A stretch of 6,805 bases of DNA from Xanthobacteraceae bacterium (GCA_030044035.1 JASHWN010000028.1:1-6805); one strand, 5' to 3'; positions 1 to 6,805 are shown, numbered from the stretch's first letter. Made by a program: numbers and translations. The notes: generated by a model not told the origin, from the letters alone.

Positions 1-1
1 G

Positions 2-445
2 AAACGATCATTGCAGCTCGGCCGACCGACGCCGCCACCACCATCGCCCGCTGCGGCGGTGCTCGATCGCGTGCGCAATCCGCATGCCGACACCGATTAC
101 GTCGCCCGCTTCACGTTTCCGGAATTTACCGTGATGTGTCCGGTGACCGGGCAGCCGGATTTCGCCACGCTGGTGATCGATTACGTGCCGCGCGAATGGC
201 TCGTCGAATCCAAATCGCTGAAGCTTTACCTGAACAGCTTCCGCAATCAGGGCGCCTTCCACGAGGAATGCACCGTCGCCATCGGCAAAAAGCTGGTCGC
301 GCTGCTCAAACCGAAATGGCTGCGCATCGGCGGCTATTTCCATCCGCGCGGCGGTATGCCGATCGACGTGTTCTGGCAGGCGGGAAAACTGCCCGCCGGC
401 GTGTGGGCGCCGGACCAGGGCGTCGCCAGCTATCGGGCGCGATAG
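2..445 (+). CDS. queF: NADPH-dependent 7-cyano-7-deazaguanine (preQ0) reductase QueF, 5'-partial
   Basis: QueF reduces the nitrile of preQ0 to the aminomethyl group of preQ1 with two NADPH, in the cytoplasm, for queuosine synthesis in tRNA. The frame is open to the left edge and 147 residues are visible. The family N-terminus normally extends a few residues further left, so the true start lies outside the window; the TTG at position 11 is probably not the start. The catalytic cysteine (TGT at 137-139, in [10 protein letters not shown]) and the aspartate seven residues later (158-160) match the Cys55/Asp62 spacing of the Bacillus enzyme. The QueF signature [13 protein letters not shown] follows, then the FHEE segment carrying the substrate-binding His/Glu. 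The length fits the short, single-domain YkvM-type class rather than the fused long form of E. coli. The stop is TAG at 443-445. No other queuosine gene is visible, so it stands alone here, convergent with the next gene. Confidence 0.96.
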   Translation, partial: KRSLQLGRPTPPPPSPAAAVLDRVRNPHADTDYVARFTFPEFTVMCPVTGQPDFATLVIDYVPREWLVESKSLKLYLNSFRNQGAFHEECTVAIGKKLVALLKPKWLRIGGYFHPRGGMPIDVFWQAGKLPAGVWAPDQGVASYRAR

Positions 446-492
446 CCCAAGCCGGCGCGCTCGCGTTCTAGCGCCAGCCTCAAGCGCGAACG

Positions 493-1167
493 TCACGCAC
501 GGGTCCCGAGCGCTCCGTTCAGCGCGGCGATGAGCCCGCGCACCTCTTGTGCCGGATCGGCAGCGCGCATGACGCCGCCCATCACGGCGACGCCGGCAGC
601 GTCTGCCGCGATCAGCTCGGCCACCCGCAGCGTGTTGATGCCGCCGATCGCCAGCACCGGCACCGGCGCAGCATTGGCGATTTCGCTAAGACCCTTGCGG
701 CCGATCTCGGGGCCGTAGCCCGGCTTGCTTGCGGTTTCGAAAGCGGGGCCGGCCAGCGCATAATCGACGTTCGCCGGGTCGATCGCTGTGGCTTCGCTGA
801 CGGTATGGATCGAGATGCCGATGAGCTTGTCGCGGCCGAGCCGGGCCCGGGCAGCGGCCGCATCGGAACCGGCCGGCAAATGCACGCCATCGGCGGCGGC
901 GAGCACGGCGAGCCCAGCCTCGCCATGGATCAGCAGTCGAGCGCCTACCGCGCGAATCCTCGGCAACAGCCGACGGGCGAGCAGAACCTGCTCGTCGTCC
1001 GGCAAATCCTTTTCCCGCAGGCTGACCCAGCGGCAGCCGCCCGCCAATGCCGCCGTGACGACTTCCGCCAGCGGGCGCCGCGCCTGCCGCCGATCGGTGA
1101 GCAGAAGGAGCGGCGGATCGGGCAATCGCAAGCGCCGGAGTACTGTGGCGGCCACCTTACAATCCAA
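493..1167 (-). CDS. ThiE/TenI-family protein, probably TenI-like thiazole tautomerase (often annotated thiamine phosphate synthase)
   Basis: This is a 224-residue TIM-barrel protein of the ThiE/TenI family. Visible motifs are LREKDL (50-55), ADGVHLPAGS (92-101), GISIHT (117-122), a phosphate-loop region AGPAFETASKPGYG (139-152), VLAIGGI (171-177) and GVAVMGG (192-198). ThiE enzymes normally carry Asn-Asp after beta-strand 3 (INDR-type motif) to hold the pyrimidine and Mg-pyrophosphate; here that site reads IHGEAG, as in Bacillus subtilis TenI (IHGRVD). The LPAGS and FET..K segments also resemble TenI, and His121 aligns with the TenI catalytic His122. TenI aromatises the thiazole phosphate carboxylate tautomer in thiamine synthesis. 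I infer tautomerase rather than synthase; the assignment rests on residues recalled from the family, not on an alignment. The TTG start overlaps the hydrolase stop by 3 bp of TAA and 8 more bases. A GTG at 1155, directly after that stop, is an equally good start (220 residues). Either way the gene appears co-transcribed and translationally coupled with the upstream hydrolase. Confidence 0.85.
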   Translation of the reverse strand: MDCKVAATVLRRLRLPDPPLLLLTDRRQARRPLAEVVTAALAGGCRWVSLREKDLPDDEQVLLARRLLPRIRAVGARLLIHGEAGLAVLAAADGVHLPAGSDAAAARARLGRDKLIGISIHTVSEATAIDPANVDYALAGPAFETASKPGYGPEIGRKGLSEIANAAPVPVLAIGGINTLRVAELIAADAAGVAVMGGVMRAADPAQEVRGLIAALNGALGTRA

Positions 1168-1936
1168 ATACGTCTTTGAAGAACCGCGCCGTGGCGAATT
1201 TGGATTCCTCGTTGGCGCGTTCTTCGGCCGGACCTTTCGGTGTCGAGAAACCGTGCTGGGTGCCGCTGTAAAGGTTGAGCTCCCAGCGCACGTTGGCCGC
1301 CCGCAGCTGGTCTAGCAGCGCCACGACTTCGCTCATCGGCGCGACCGGATCTTCGGAGCCATGGAGAATGAGCACGCGGCCTTTGATGTTTTTCGCCGCT
1401 TCCGGCGGAAAGCCGCGGAACGAGCCGTGAATGCTCACCGTGCCGAGAATGGGCGCTCCGGTCTCGGCCAGTTCGATCGCCACCTCGCCGCCGAAGCAAT
1501 AGCCGACGATGGCGATCTTGCCGGGCTCGACCATCGGATTGGCCCGCAGGACATCGAGGCCGGCCAACGCCCGCGCCCGCATCAAGGGGCGGTCCTTGCT
1601 GTAGAGCGCCGATTGCGCCTGCTGCTCGGGCACCGACTTCGGCCGCACGTCCTTGCCGAAAATGTCCGCGGCGAAGACGACGTAGCCCTGCTGCGCGTAC
1701 ATTCTGGCGTTCTGCAGTGTCAGGTCCGACATGCCGTCGCGGCGGTGCAGCAGCAGCACGCCGGGCCGCTTGCCGGTCACCGCGTTGTCATAGGCGAGAT
1801 AGCCCTGCAGCGCCGTGCCGCCCTCGCTGTAATCGATCCATTGCGTCTTGATTTCGGCCCGCGCCGGCGCGGCAAAGAGCGCGGCACAAACCAGCAACAG
1901 CGAGGCTGCGGCAATGCGCGTGATGGTGCGAGTCAT
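1157..1936 (-). CDS. Exported dienelactone hydrolase family protein
   Basis: This is an alpha/beta hydrolase of the dienelactone hydrolase (DLH) family, 259 residues. The substrate is unknown; family members hydrolyse esters and lactones. The N-terminus has the form of a Sec signal peptide: MTRTITR, then a hydrophobic core (about 8-23), then a likely cleavage site APARA|EI after residue 27, so the mature enzyme should act in the periplasm. The nucleophile elbow GYCFGG places Cys147 as nucleophile; Asp196 (GSEDPVAP) and His228 (TQHGF) complete the Cys-Asp-His triad. The loop after beta-strand 3 reads LLLHRRDGM (61-69), where classic DLHs have a Glu (HE-x-x-G) that activates the cysteine; here that position is Arg. 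The ATG at 1936 was chosen over in-frame starts at 1984 and 1951 because GGAGGA sits 5 nt before it and the signal peptide begins there. The stop (TAA, 1159-1157) runs into the next gene on the same strand. Confidence 0.9.
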   Translation of the reverse strand: MTRTITRIAAASLLLVCAALFAAPARAEIKTQWIDYSEGGTALQGYLAYDNAVTGKRPGVLLLHRRDGMSDLTLQNARMYAQQGYVVFAADIFGKDVRPKSVPEQQAQSALYSKDRPLMRARALAGLDVLRANPMVEPGKIAIVGYCFGGEVAIELAETGAPILGTVSIHGSFRGFPPEAAKNIKGRVLILHGSEDPVAPMSEVVALLDQLRAANVRWELNLYSGTQHGFSTPKGPAEERANEESKFATARFFKDVFGL

Positions 1937-2041
1937 GGCAGTCCTCCCCATATGGCGCTCACTGGCGCCGGCTGTTGCGGTCAATCTAGCGAAAATCCGC
2001 TGTTGTCGTCATGCGCCGGCGTCATGGTAGAAGCCGCAGCA
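1937..2041. promoter_or_regulatory. Divergent intergenic region between the hydrolase gene and rimO
   Basis: This 105-bp gap separates two divergently transcribed genes and must hold the start signals of both, unless promoters lie in the coding regions. On the minus strand, TAGATT (plus positions 1983-1988) is a possible -10 element for the hydrolase gene, but no good -35 stands at the right distance. On the plus strand I see no convincing promoter for rimO; AGAAG at 2029-2033 is a modest ribosome binding site for the ATG at 2042. No inverted repeat, riboswitch or TPP (thi-box) element is apparent. The role is inferred from gene arrangement only. Confidence 0.35.
1942..1947 (-). promoter_or_regulatory. 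Shine-Dalgarno site of the dienelactone hydrolase gene
   Basis: The minus strand reads GGAGGA followed by CTGCC and then ATG at 1936. This is a near-perfect ribosome binding site with 5-nt spacing. It decides the start: the longer in-frame starts at 1984 and 1951 lie upstream of or next to this motif and would place the signal peptide internally. Confidence 0.8.
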
Positions 2042-3370
2042 ATGAACCGCCCGCTCCGCGCACCTCGCATTTCCTTTGTGTCGCTCGGCTGCCCCAAGGC
2101 GCTGGTCGATTCCGAGCGTATCGTCACGCGGCTGCGCGCCGAGGGCTATGAGTTGGCGCGCGAGCATGCCGGCGCCGACCTCGCCATCGTCAACACCTGC
2201 GGCTTCCTCGACAGCGCGCAGGCGGAATCGCTTGCCGCCATCGGCGCCGCCATGGCCGAGAACGGCAAGGTCATCGTTACCGGCTGCATGGGCGCGGAGC
2301 CGGACAAGATCACCGCGGCACATCCCGGCGTTCTCGCCGTGACCGGGCCGCAGCAATACGAAAGCGTGGTCGACGCGGTGCATAGCGCCGTGCCGCGGCC
2401 GCACCACCCTTACGCCGACCTGATCCCGCCGCAGGGCATCAAGCTGACGCCGCGGCACTACGCTTATCTCAAGATTTCAGAGGGCTGCAACAATCGCTGC
2501 ACGTTCTGCATCATTCCAAAGCTGCGCGGCGATCTGGCGTCCCGCCCGGCCGCCGACGTTTTGCGCGAGGCCGAGCGGCTGGTTGCCGCCGGCGTCAAGG
2601 AGCTGTTGGTCATCTCGCAGGACACATCGGCCTACGGCATCGACCTCAAGTACGCCGAAAGCATGTGGAGGGGCCGGCCGGTTCGAGCCCAATTCATCGA
2701 TCTTGCTCGCGCGCTCGGCGAATTCGGCGTCTGGGTGCGGTTGCATTACGTCTACCCTTACCCGCACGTCGACGAGGTGATCGAACTGATGGCAGACGGC
2801 AAGGTCCTGCCCTATCTCGACGTGCCGTTCCAGCACGCGAGCCCCGCGGTGCTCAAACGCATGCGCCGACCTGCTGCGCAGGCGCGCACGCTGGAGCGCA
2901 TCCGCAAGTGGCGTGACCAGTGCCCGCACCTCACCATCCGCTCGACCTTCATCGTCGGCTTTCCCGGCGAGACCGAAGCGGATTTCGCCGCGCTGCTCGA
3001 CTGGCTCAGCGCCGCCGAACTCGATCGCGTCGGCTGCTTCCGTTACGAGGCGGTCGCCGGCGCTGCGGCCAACGCGCACAGCGATGCGGTGGCGGAGCCG
3101 GTCAAGCAAGAACGCTGGAACCGGCTGATGGCGCACCAGCAGGCGATTTCGTTCAAGTGGCTTGCGCGCAAAGTCGGCCGCAACGAACGCGTGATCATCG
3201 ACGAGGTCGGCCCGGCCGGCGCCAAGGGTCGCAGCAGGGGCGACGCGCCGCAAATCGACGGCACGGTCTTTGTCACCAGCCGCCGGCCGCTACGCGTGGG
3301 CGAAATCGCCACCGTGAAAATCGAGCGCGCCGAAGCGTATGACCTCCACGGCACGGTGGTCGGCTACTAA
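2042..3370 (+). CDS. rimO: Ribosomal protein S12 (Asp) methylthiotransferase RimO
   Basis: RimO is a cytoplasmic radical-SAM enzyme with two [4Fe-4S] clusters that adds a methylthio group to the beta-carbon of a conserved aspartate in ribosomal protein uS12. The 442-residue product has the family length and order. The N-terminal UPF0004/MTTase domain has its three cluster cysteines at 17 ([10 protein letters not shown]), 53 (NTCGF) and 82 (TGCMG). The radical-SAM domain has CNNRCTFC (Cys149, 153, 156) followed by [12 protein letters not shown], and a C-terminal TRAM domain ends the protein. The cysteine positions nearly coincide with those of E. coli RimO, and the RGDLxSR and [10 protein letters not shown] segments separate it from the tRNA enzyme MiaB. 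The ATG at 2042 gives the usual start shortly before the first beta-strand; an in-frame ATG at 2024 would add six residues. The stop TAA overlaps the stop of convergent bioA by a few bases. Confidence 0.97.
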   Translation: MNRPLRAPRISFVSLGCPKALVDSERIVTRLRAEGYELAREHAGADLAIVNTCGFLDSAQAESLAAIGAAMAENGKVIVTGCMGAEPDKITAAHPGVLAVTGPQQYESVVDAVHSAVPRPHHPYADLIPPQGIKLTPRHYAYLKISEGCNNRCTFCIIPKLRGDLASRPAADVLREAERLVAAGVKELLVISQDTSAYGIDLKYAESMWRGRPVRAQFIDLARALGEFGVWVRLHYVYPYPHVDEVIELMADGKVLPYLDVPFQHASPAVLKRMRRPAAQARTLERIRKWRDQCPHLTIRSTFIVGFPGETEADFAALLDWLSAAELDRVGCFRYEAVAGAAANAHSDAVAEPVKQERWNRLMAHQQAISFKWLARKVGRNERVIIDEVGPAGAKGRSRGDAPQIDGTVFVTSRRPLRVGEIATVKIERAEAYDLHGTVVGY

Positions 3371-4689
3371 TCGGACCGGCCGCCCAGCCATTCGGCCAGC
3401 ACGACGTTTACGGCGTCGGTCAATTTGTCGAGCTCGGGTCGGGTGATCGTGAAGGCGGGCGTGAGGTAAACCACCGAGCCGAACGGACGGATAAAAACCC
3501 CTTCGGCCATAAAGCGTTGGCGCAGAGCGTTGAGATTGTCGATGCGCTCGAGCTCGACCACGCCGATGGCGCCTTTGATCCTCACGTCTTTGACGCCCGG
3601 CAGCGCCCGGCATGATTCGAGCCCCCGCACCAAGGCACGTGAAATGCTCGCAACCTCGTCGAGCCGCGGTTCACGCTCGAACAGGTCGATGGACGCATTG
3701 GCCGCTGCGCAGGCCAATGCGTTGGCCATGAAAGTCGGACCGTGCATCAGCGCCTGTGCGGCATCGTCAGACCAAAAGGCGTCGAACACGCTCTTGCGCG
3801 CGAGCGTAGCGGCAAGCGGCAGCGTACCGCCGGTCAGCGCCTTGCCGAGGGTGATGATGTCCGGTGCGACGCCCGCGGCCTGAAAGGCGAACAGCGCACC
3901 GGTGCGGCCGAAGCCGGTAAAGATCTCATCGAAGATCAGCAAGACATCGTAGCGGTCAGCGGTGGCGCGCAACGTGCGCAGGACCTGCGCATCGTGAAAG
4001 CGCATGCCGCCGGCGCCCTGCACCAACGGCTCGACAATGATGGCGGCGATTTCCTCGGCACGCTCTCCGATGACTCGCTCGAATCGCGCGACGCTTGGCT
4101 CGTCAGTTGGCAGATCGAGCACGATCTGCTGCGGCAACAGCCCGCGGAACGCCGCATGCATGCTGGCTTCAGGATCGGATACCGCCATCGCGCCGGTGGT
4201 GTCGCCATGGTACGCGCCGTGGAAACAGACAATCTGGCTCCGTTTGGAGAGACCGCGGTTGCGCCAATATTGCACTGCCGTTTTCAGCGCCACTTCGACC
4301 GCGACCGAGCCGGATTCGCTGAAGAACACACGGTCGAGATCGGCGGGTGCGCAGAGCGCGACCAGCCGCTGCGCCAACGTGAGCGCCGCCTCGTGCACGA
4401 GACCGCCGAACATGACGTGCGGCATCGCGGCCAGCTGCCGTTCAAGCGCGGCGCGGATGTGCGGATGATTGTAGCCGTGGCAGGCCGACCACCACGACGC
4501 AATGCCGTCGATCAGCTCGCGGCCGTCGGCGAGCATGATGCGGCTGCCTTGGGTCGCCACCACAGCAAGCGGCGGGCTTGTGGTCTTCATTTGAGTGTAG
4601 GGCAGCCAAACGTGCGGGAACCCGCGACCGTACCACTCGGGGGCTGATCCCTGCCCTGCCCGTTTGTTTTTGCTGGTATTGCCCGACAT
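3367..4689 (-). CDS. bioA: Adenosylmethionine-8-amino-7-oxononanoate aminotransferase BioA
   Basis: BioA is a PLP-dependent class III aminotransferase that transfers an amino group, classically from S-adenosylmethionine, to KAPA to give 7,8-diaminopelargonate (DAPA), the antepenultimate step of biotin synthesis. The 440-residue protein has the expected features: [10 protein letters not shown] near residues 27-36 with the substrate-site Tyr31, [16 protein letters not shown] (61-75) with the tryptophan pair of the KAPA pocket, [13 protein letters not shown] (124-136) for the PLP phosphate, FHGAYHGDT (156-164), [13 protein letters not shown] (252-264) with the PLP-nitrogen aspartate, and the Schiff-base Lys283 in [10 protein letters not shown]. 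The ATG at 4689 puts about 27 residues before the conserved block, and no obvious Shine-Dalgarno precedes it. Its 5' end lies 22 bp from divergent bioF, and its TAG stop overlaps the rimO stop tail-to-tail. The Trp and Tyr residues favour DAPA synthesis over other class III substrates. Confidence 0.96.
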   Translation of the reverse strand: MSGNTSKNKRAGQGSAPEWYGRGFPHVWLPYTQMKTTSPPLAVVATQGSRIMLADGRELIDGIASWWSACHGYNHPHIRAALERQLAAMPHVMFGGLVHEAALTLAQRLVALCAPADLDRVFFSESGSVAVEVALKTAVQYWRNRGLSKRSQIVCFHGAYHGDTTGAMAVSDPEASMHAAFRGLLPQQIVLDLPTDEPSVARFERVIGERAEEIAAIIVEPLVQGAGGMRFHDAQVLRTLRATADRYDVLLIFDEIFTGFGRTGALFAFQAAGVAPDIITLGKALTGGTLPLAATLARKSVFDAFWSDDAAQALMHGPTFMANALACAAANASIDLFEREPRLDEVASISRALVRGLESCRALPGVKDVRIKGAIGVVELERIDNLNALRQRFMAEGVFIRPFGSVVYLTPAFTITRPELDKLTDAVNVVLAEWLGGRSD

Positions 4690-4711
4690 TCGGCGCTTTC
4701 ATGCCGGCGCG
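4690..4711. promoter_or_regulatory. 22-bp gap between divergent bioA and bioF start codons
   Basis: Only 22 bp separate the two ATG codons. This is too short for a pair of sigma-70 promoters, so promoters and leaders must lie within the opposing coding sequences. I looked from about 4600 to 4800 for an AT-rich BioR-type palindrome (TTATAGATA-like) or a BirA-type operator and saw none. A short T-rich run at 4663-4670 is the only AT-rich stretch close by, and it has no matching -10/-35 pair. The control role is inferred from position alone. Confidence 0.3.
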
Positions 4712-5872
4712 ATGCGCTCACTCGACGCATTCGCGTGCGGCAAGCTCGCGGCGCTTGATGGCGCGCGGCTGCGCCGTACGCCGGTGGTGACGGTCCGCGA
4801 CGGCATCTTCGCCGAACGCGGCGGCCGCATTTTGCTGTCGTTCTCGTGCAACGACTATCTCAATCTTAGCCGGCATCCCGAGGTCATCAAGGCAGCCGTC
4901 GCCGCGGCGCAGCGCTACGGCGTCGGCGCCGGCGCGTCGCGCCTCGTGACCGGCAACCACCCGCTCTACGACGAATTGGAAACCCGCTTGGCGCGGCTGA
5001 AAGGAACGGCAGCGGCATGCGTGTTCGGCTCCGGTTATTTGGCCAATACCGGGATCATCCCGGCCCTGGTCGGGGCCGACGACCTGATCCTGGTCGACGA
5101 ATTATCGCACGCCTGCGTCCACGCGGGGGCCAAGCTGAGCGGAGCGGCGGTTTGTCGTTATCGCCATTGCGATATGGCGGACGCCGAAGCCCTGCTCACA
5201 GCGAATCGCGCTAAACATCAAAGAGCACTGATCGCGACTGACGGCGTCTTTTCCATGGACGGCGATCTGGCTCCGCTCGCAGACTTGTCGACGCTGGCGC
5301 AGCGTTTCGACGCTTGGCTGTTGGCCGACGACGCCCACGGGCTCGGTGTGATCGGCGGCGGCCGCGGTTCGAGCTTCGCCAACAGCGCGGCCGTCGACGT
5401 GCCGTTGCAAATGGGCACGCTGTCAAAGGCGGTCGGCGCCTATGGCGGCTATTTGTGTGCCTCGCAGCCGGTCGTCGATCTGATGCGCACGCGGGCGCGC
5501 ACCTTCATCTACTCGACCGGGCTGCCGCCGCCGGTGGTTGGCGCCGCCATCGCCGCCCTCGACATCATCGAATGCGACCCGGCCTACACGGCACTGCCAC
5601 TGCGCAAGGCCAAACTGTTCGCCCGGGCGCTGAACCTGCCCGACCCGCAGAGCGCCATCGTACCGCTGGTGCTCAGGGAAACCGAAACGGTGCTGGCGGC
5701 GGCGCAGGCGCTGGAGGAGGACGGGTTTTTGGTGGTTCCGATCCGGCCGCCGACCGTGCCGAAGGGCACCGCACGGCTGCGCTTTGCCTTCACGGCGCAG
5801 CATCCGGACGCCGAGATCGAGCGGCTTGCCGCAACGGTACGCCGTCGCGTGTCGGAGGCCTTGGCGCCGTGA
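4712..5872 (+). CDS. bioF: 8-amino-7-oxononanoate synthase BioF
   Basis: BioF is a PLP-dependent alpha-oxoamine synthase that condenses pimeloyl-ACP (or -CoA) with L-alanine, releasing CO2, to give KAPA, the first step of biotin ring assembly. The 386-residue protein has the full family set: LLSFSCNDYLNLSRHP (41-56), GAGASRLVTGNHPLYDELE (72-90), the TDGVFSMDGD segment (176-185), DDAHGLGV (206-213) with the PLP-nitrogen aspartate and partner histidine, and the Schiff-base Lys239 in GTLSKAVGAYGGY. The ATG at 4712 starts just before the conserved N-terminal helix. A TTG at 4664 would lengthen it by 16 residues but would overlap bioA. There is no clear Shine-Dalgarno. The TGA stop overlaps the GTG start of bioD, so the two are translationally coupled. 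It is distinguished from the sister enzymes Kbl, SPT and HemA by context and by the close match to BioF. Confidence 0.96.
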   Translation: MRSLDAFACGKLAALDGARLRRTPVVTVRDGIFAERGGRILLSFSCNDYLNLSRHPEVIKAAVAAAQRYGVGAGASRLVTGNHPLYDELETRLARLKGTAAACVFGSGYLANTGIIPALVGADDLILVDELSHACVHAGAKLSGAAVCRYRHCDMADAEALLTANRAKHQRALIATDGVFSMDGDLAPLADLSTLAQRFDAWLLADDAHGLGVIGGGRGSSFANSAAVDVPLQMGTLSKAVGAYGGYLCASQPVVDLMRTRARTFIYSTGLPPPVVGAAIAALDIIECDPAYTALPLRKAKLFARALNLPDPQSAIVPLVLRETETVLAAAQALEEDGFLVVPIRPPTVPKGTARLRFAFTAQHPDAEIERLAATVRRRVSEALAP

Positions 5873-6564
5873 CCGCGATTTTCATCACCGCGACCGGCAC
5901 CGACGTTGGCAAGACCTACGTGGCGGCGTCGCTGATCGGCCATTTTCGCCGCATGGGCCGCGTGGTAGAAGCCATCAAGCCGGTGGTGAGCGGGTTCGAT
6001 CCGGCGCAGGTGGCGGAGAGCGATCCGGGCGTGCTGTTGCGGGCGCTTGGCGCGCCGGTGAGCGCGGAAGGCGCCGAACGCATCTCGCCGTGGCGTTTTC
6101 GGGCGCCGTTGTCGCCCGATTTGGCGGCGCGACGCGAGGGCCGCAGCATCGACGTCGACGCGGTGATCGAATTTTGCCGGGGCGCCGTGGAGCGGCGCCG
6201 CGACCTCCTGCTGATCGAAGGGGTCGGCGGCATCATGGTGCCGCTCGACGGCGAGCGCACCGTGCTCGACGTGATGATGGCGCTGCAGCTGCCGCTGATC
6301 CTGGTGACCGGCAGCTATCTCGGTACCATCAGCCATACGCTGACTGCCCTCGACTCGCTGTTCCGGCGCGACCTGGACGTCATCACCATCATTGTCAGCG
6401 AAACCGCGGGATCGACCGTGCCGCTCGACGACACAGTCGCCGCCATCGCCCGCTTCGCCGAGCCGGTGATTGGGCTGCCGCGCAAGCGGCAGGGCGACGA
6501 GCCGTCCGGGCGGCCGCCGCCGCTGTCGCGCATCTTCGAACGGGCGGGACGGCGTCCGCGCTGA
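5869..6564 (+). CDS. bioD: ATP-dependent dethiobiotin synthetase BioD
   Basis: BioD carboxylates 7,8-diaminopelargonate with CO2 and ATP and closes the ureido ring to form dethiobiotin, the substrate of biotin synthase. The 231-residue protein is of normal length. It shows the P-loop TATGTDVGKT (7-16) with Lys15 and Thr16, the substrate loop KPVVSG (37-42) with Lys37 and Ser41, ESDPG (50-54) with a Mg-ligand aspartate, APLSPDLAA (79-87), and EGVGGIMVPL (117-126). The first glycine of the E. coli-type TGTDTEVGKT loop is Ala8 here, and the adenine-contacting Asn of E. coli (AND) is replaced by Ser in VSET (176-179). The GTG start overlaps the bioF TGA as GTGA, and the family N-terminus begins exactly there. 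No longer upstream start is credible because the frame then runs inside bioF. The stop is TGA at 6562-6564. It should be co-transcribed with bioF. Confidence 0.95.
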   Translation: MTAIFITATGTDVGKTYVAASLIGHFRRMGRVVEAIKPVVSGFDPAQVAESDPGVLLRALGAPVSAEGAERISPWRFRAPLSPDLAARREGRSIDVDAVIEFCRGAVERRRDLLLIEGVGGIMVPLDGERTVLDVMMALQLPLILVTGSYLGTISHTLTALDSLFRRDLDVITIIVSETAGSTVPLDDTVAAIARFAEPVIGLPRKRQGDEPSGRPPPLSRIFERAGRRPR

Positions 6565-6599
6565 GCGAACGTCGGCAATTGTCAAACGCGGATAAGCAC

Positions 6600-6805
6600 T
6601 TAAGAAAAATGCTTCACCTGCAGCATGGTCTCGATCATGCCTTCCAGGTTGAACAGGGCATGAAGCGCGAAAGTGAGCAGCGTCGAGCCTGAGCGCCAGC
6701 GCACCCAGCCGAGAAACAAGCCGGCGACGAAGATCTCCAACATTCCGGTCCAGTCGTATTGCAGGTGCGGCGCGGCCCATAACAGCGAGATGACCGTGAT
6801 CGCCG
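6600..6805 (-). CDS. CPBP family intramembrane metalloprotease (Abi/CAAX-like), C-terminal part
   Basis: The minus strand carries the last 67 residues of a protein that continues past the right edge. It reads through LLWAAPHLQYDWTG, a hydrophobic segment LEIFVAGLFLGWVRWRSGS, then LLTFALHALFNLEG, and ends at TAA (6602-6600). HLQYD and HALFN match the third and fourth conserved motifs of the CPBP family (a His in the third and a His with a downstream Asn in the fourth), placing the likely metal-binding histidines at visible residues 13 and 48. Two membrane segments fit the C-terminal transmembrane core. CPBP proteins include Rce1-type CAAX proteases and bacteriocin-immunity or maturation proteins; which role this one has cannot be told from the fragment. 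It is convergent with bioD, 35 bp apart, and shows no functional link to biotin. Confidence 0.85.
   Translation of the reverse strand, partial: AITVISLLWAAPHLQYDWTGMLEIFVAGLFLGWVRWRSGSTLLTFALHALFNLEGMIETMLQVKHFS

Noticed and set aside
446..492. Possible terminator hairpin between convergent queF and the TenI-like gene (GGCGC 454-458 with GCGCC 471-475).
   Set aside because: The stem is only five base pairs with a 12-nt loop and no T run follows; short GC inverted repeats are expected by chance in this composition.
1157..1984. Longer hydrolase start at 1984, or lipoprotein export via Cys17 of the signal region.
   Set aside because: GGAGGA marks the ATG at 1936. The residues before Cys17 (LLVC) lack the small residue required by a lipobox, whereas APARA gives a normal signal peptidase I site.
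1361..2041. Long + strand open frame in phase with rimO, which would extend RimO by more than 220 residues.
   Set aside because: It lies antisense to the well-supported dienelactone hydrolase and has no family resemblance; RimO already has its normal length from the ATG at 2042. High GC creates such open antisense frames.
3742..4647. 301-codon + strand open frame inside bioA.
   Set aside because: It is antisense to bioA, rich in Arg/Ala/Gly/His with no recognisable domain, and is explained by GC-rich codon bias.
4664..4711. TTG start for bioF at 4664.
   Set aside because: It would overlap the start of divergent bioA and add 16 residues not typical of BioF; the ATG at 4712 sits directly before the conserved N-terminal helix.
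6594..6614. AAGCA...TGCTT inverted repeat around CTTAAG between bioD and the CPBP gene.
   Set aside because: Five base pairs with an 11-nt AT-rich loop is too weak to call a terminator, and half of it lies inside the CPBP coding sequence.
5584..6780. 398-codon minus-strand open frame across the end of bioF and all of bioD.
   Set aside because: It is antisense to two clear biotin genes, has low-complexity Arg/Ala/His composition and no motif, and also overlaps the CPBP gene in a different frame.

Overview
This window is a GC-rich stretch with high G/C third positions and long antisense reading frames. It looks like chromosomal core-genome DNA from an alphaproteobacterium. The protein styles (unimodular QueF, a BioF with an alphaproteobacterial look, the MTAIFITATGTDVGKT start of BioD) suggest the Hyphomicrobiales (Rhizobiales), in the broad Bradyrhizobium/Xanthobacter direction. 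That placement is inference from protein style, not from a marker gene. I see no mobile elements, tRNA, rRNA, CRISPR arrays or phage genes.

Layout, left to right: (1) the 3' part of queF on the + strand, the last step of preQ1 synthesis for the tRNA base queuosine. (2) Convergent to it, a minus-strand pair: an exported dienelactone-hydrolase-family alpha/beta hydrolase (start 1936) followed by a ThiE/TenI-fold gene whose start overlaps or abuts the hydrolase stop. The second gene looks more like the thiazole tautomerase TenI than a true thiamine phosphate synthase. (3) Divergent from the hydrolase, rimO on the + strand, encoding the radical-SAM methylthiotransferase that modifies ribosomal protein S12. 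(4) A three-gene biotin locus: bioA on the minus strand, overlapping the end of rimO by 4 bp, and divergent bioF-bioD on the + strand, joined by a 4-bp GTGA overlap. (5) At the right edge, the 3' end of a minus-strand CPBP-family membrane protease, convergent with bioD.

BioF makes 7-keto-8-aminopelargonate (KAPA), BioA converts it to 7,8-diaminopelargonate (DAPA), and BioD closes the ureido ring to give dethiobiotin. The locus therefore covers three consecutive steps of late biotin synthesis. bioB and the pimelate-forming genes are not in the window. The bioA and bioF start codons are only 22 bp apart, so their promoters must lie inside the opposing coding sequences or be supplied from elsewhere.

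The region is ordinary, tightly packed housekeeping DNA. I found no convincing novel system. The points most worth a second look are the TenI-like residues in the gene usually called thiE, the altered active-site loop of the exported hydrolase, and the very compact divergent biotin locus.
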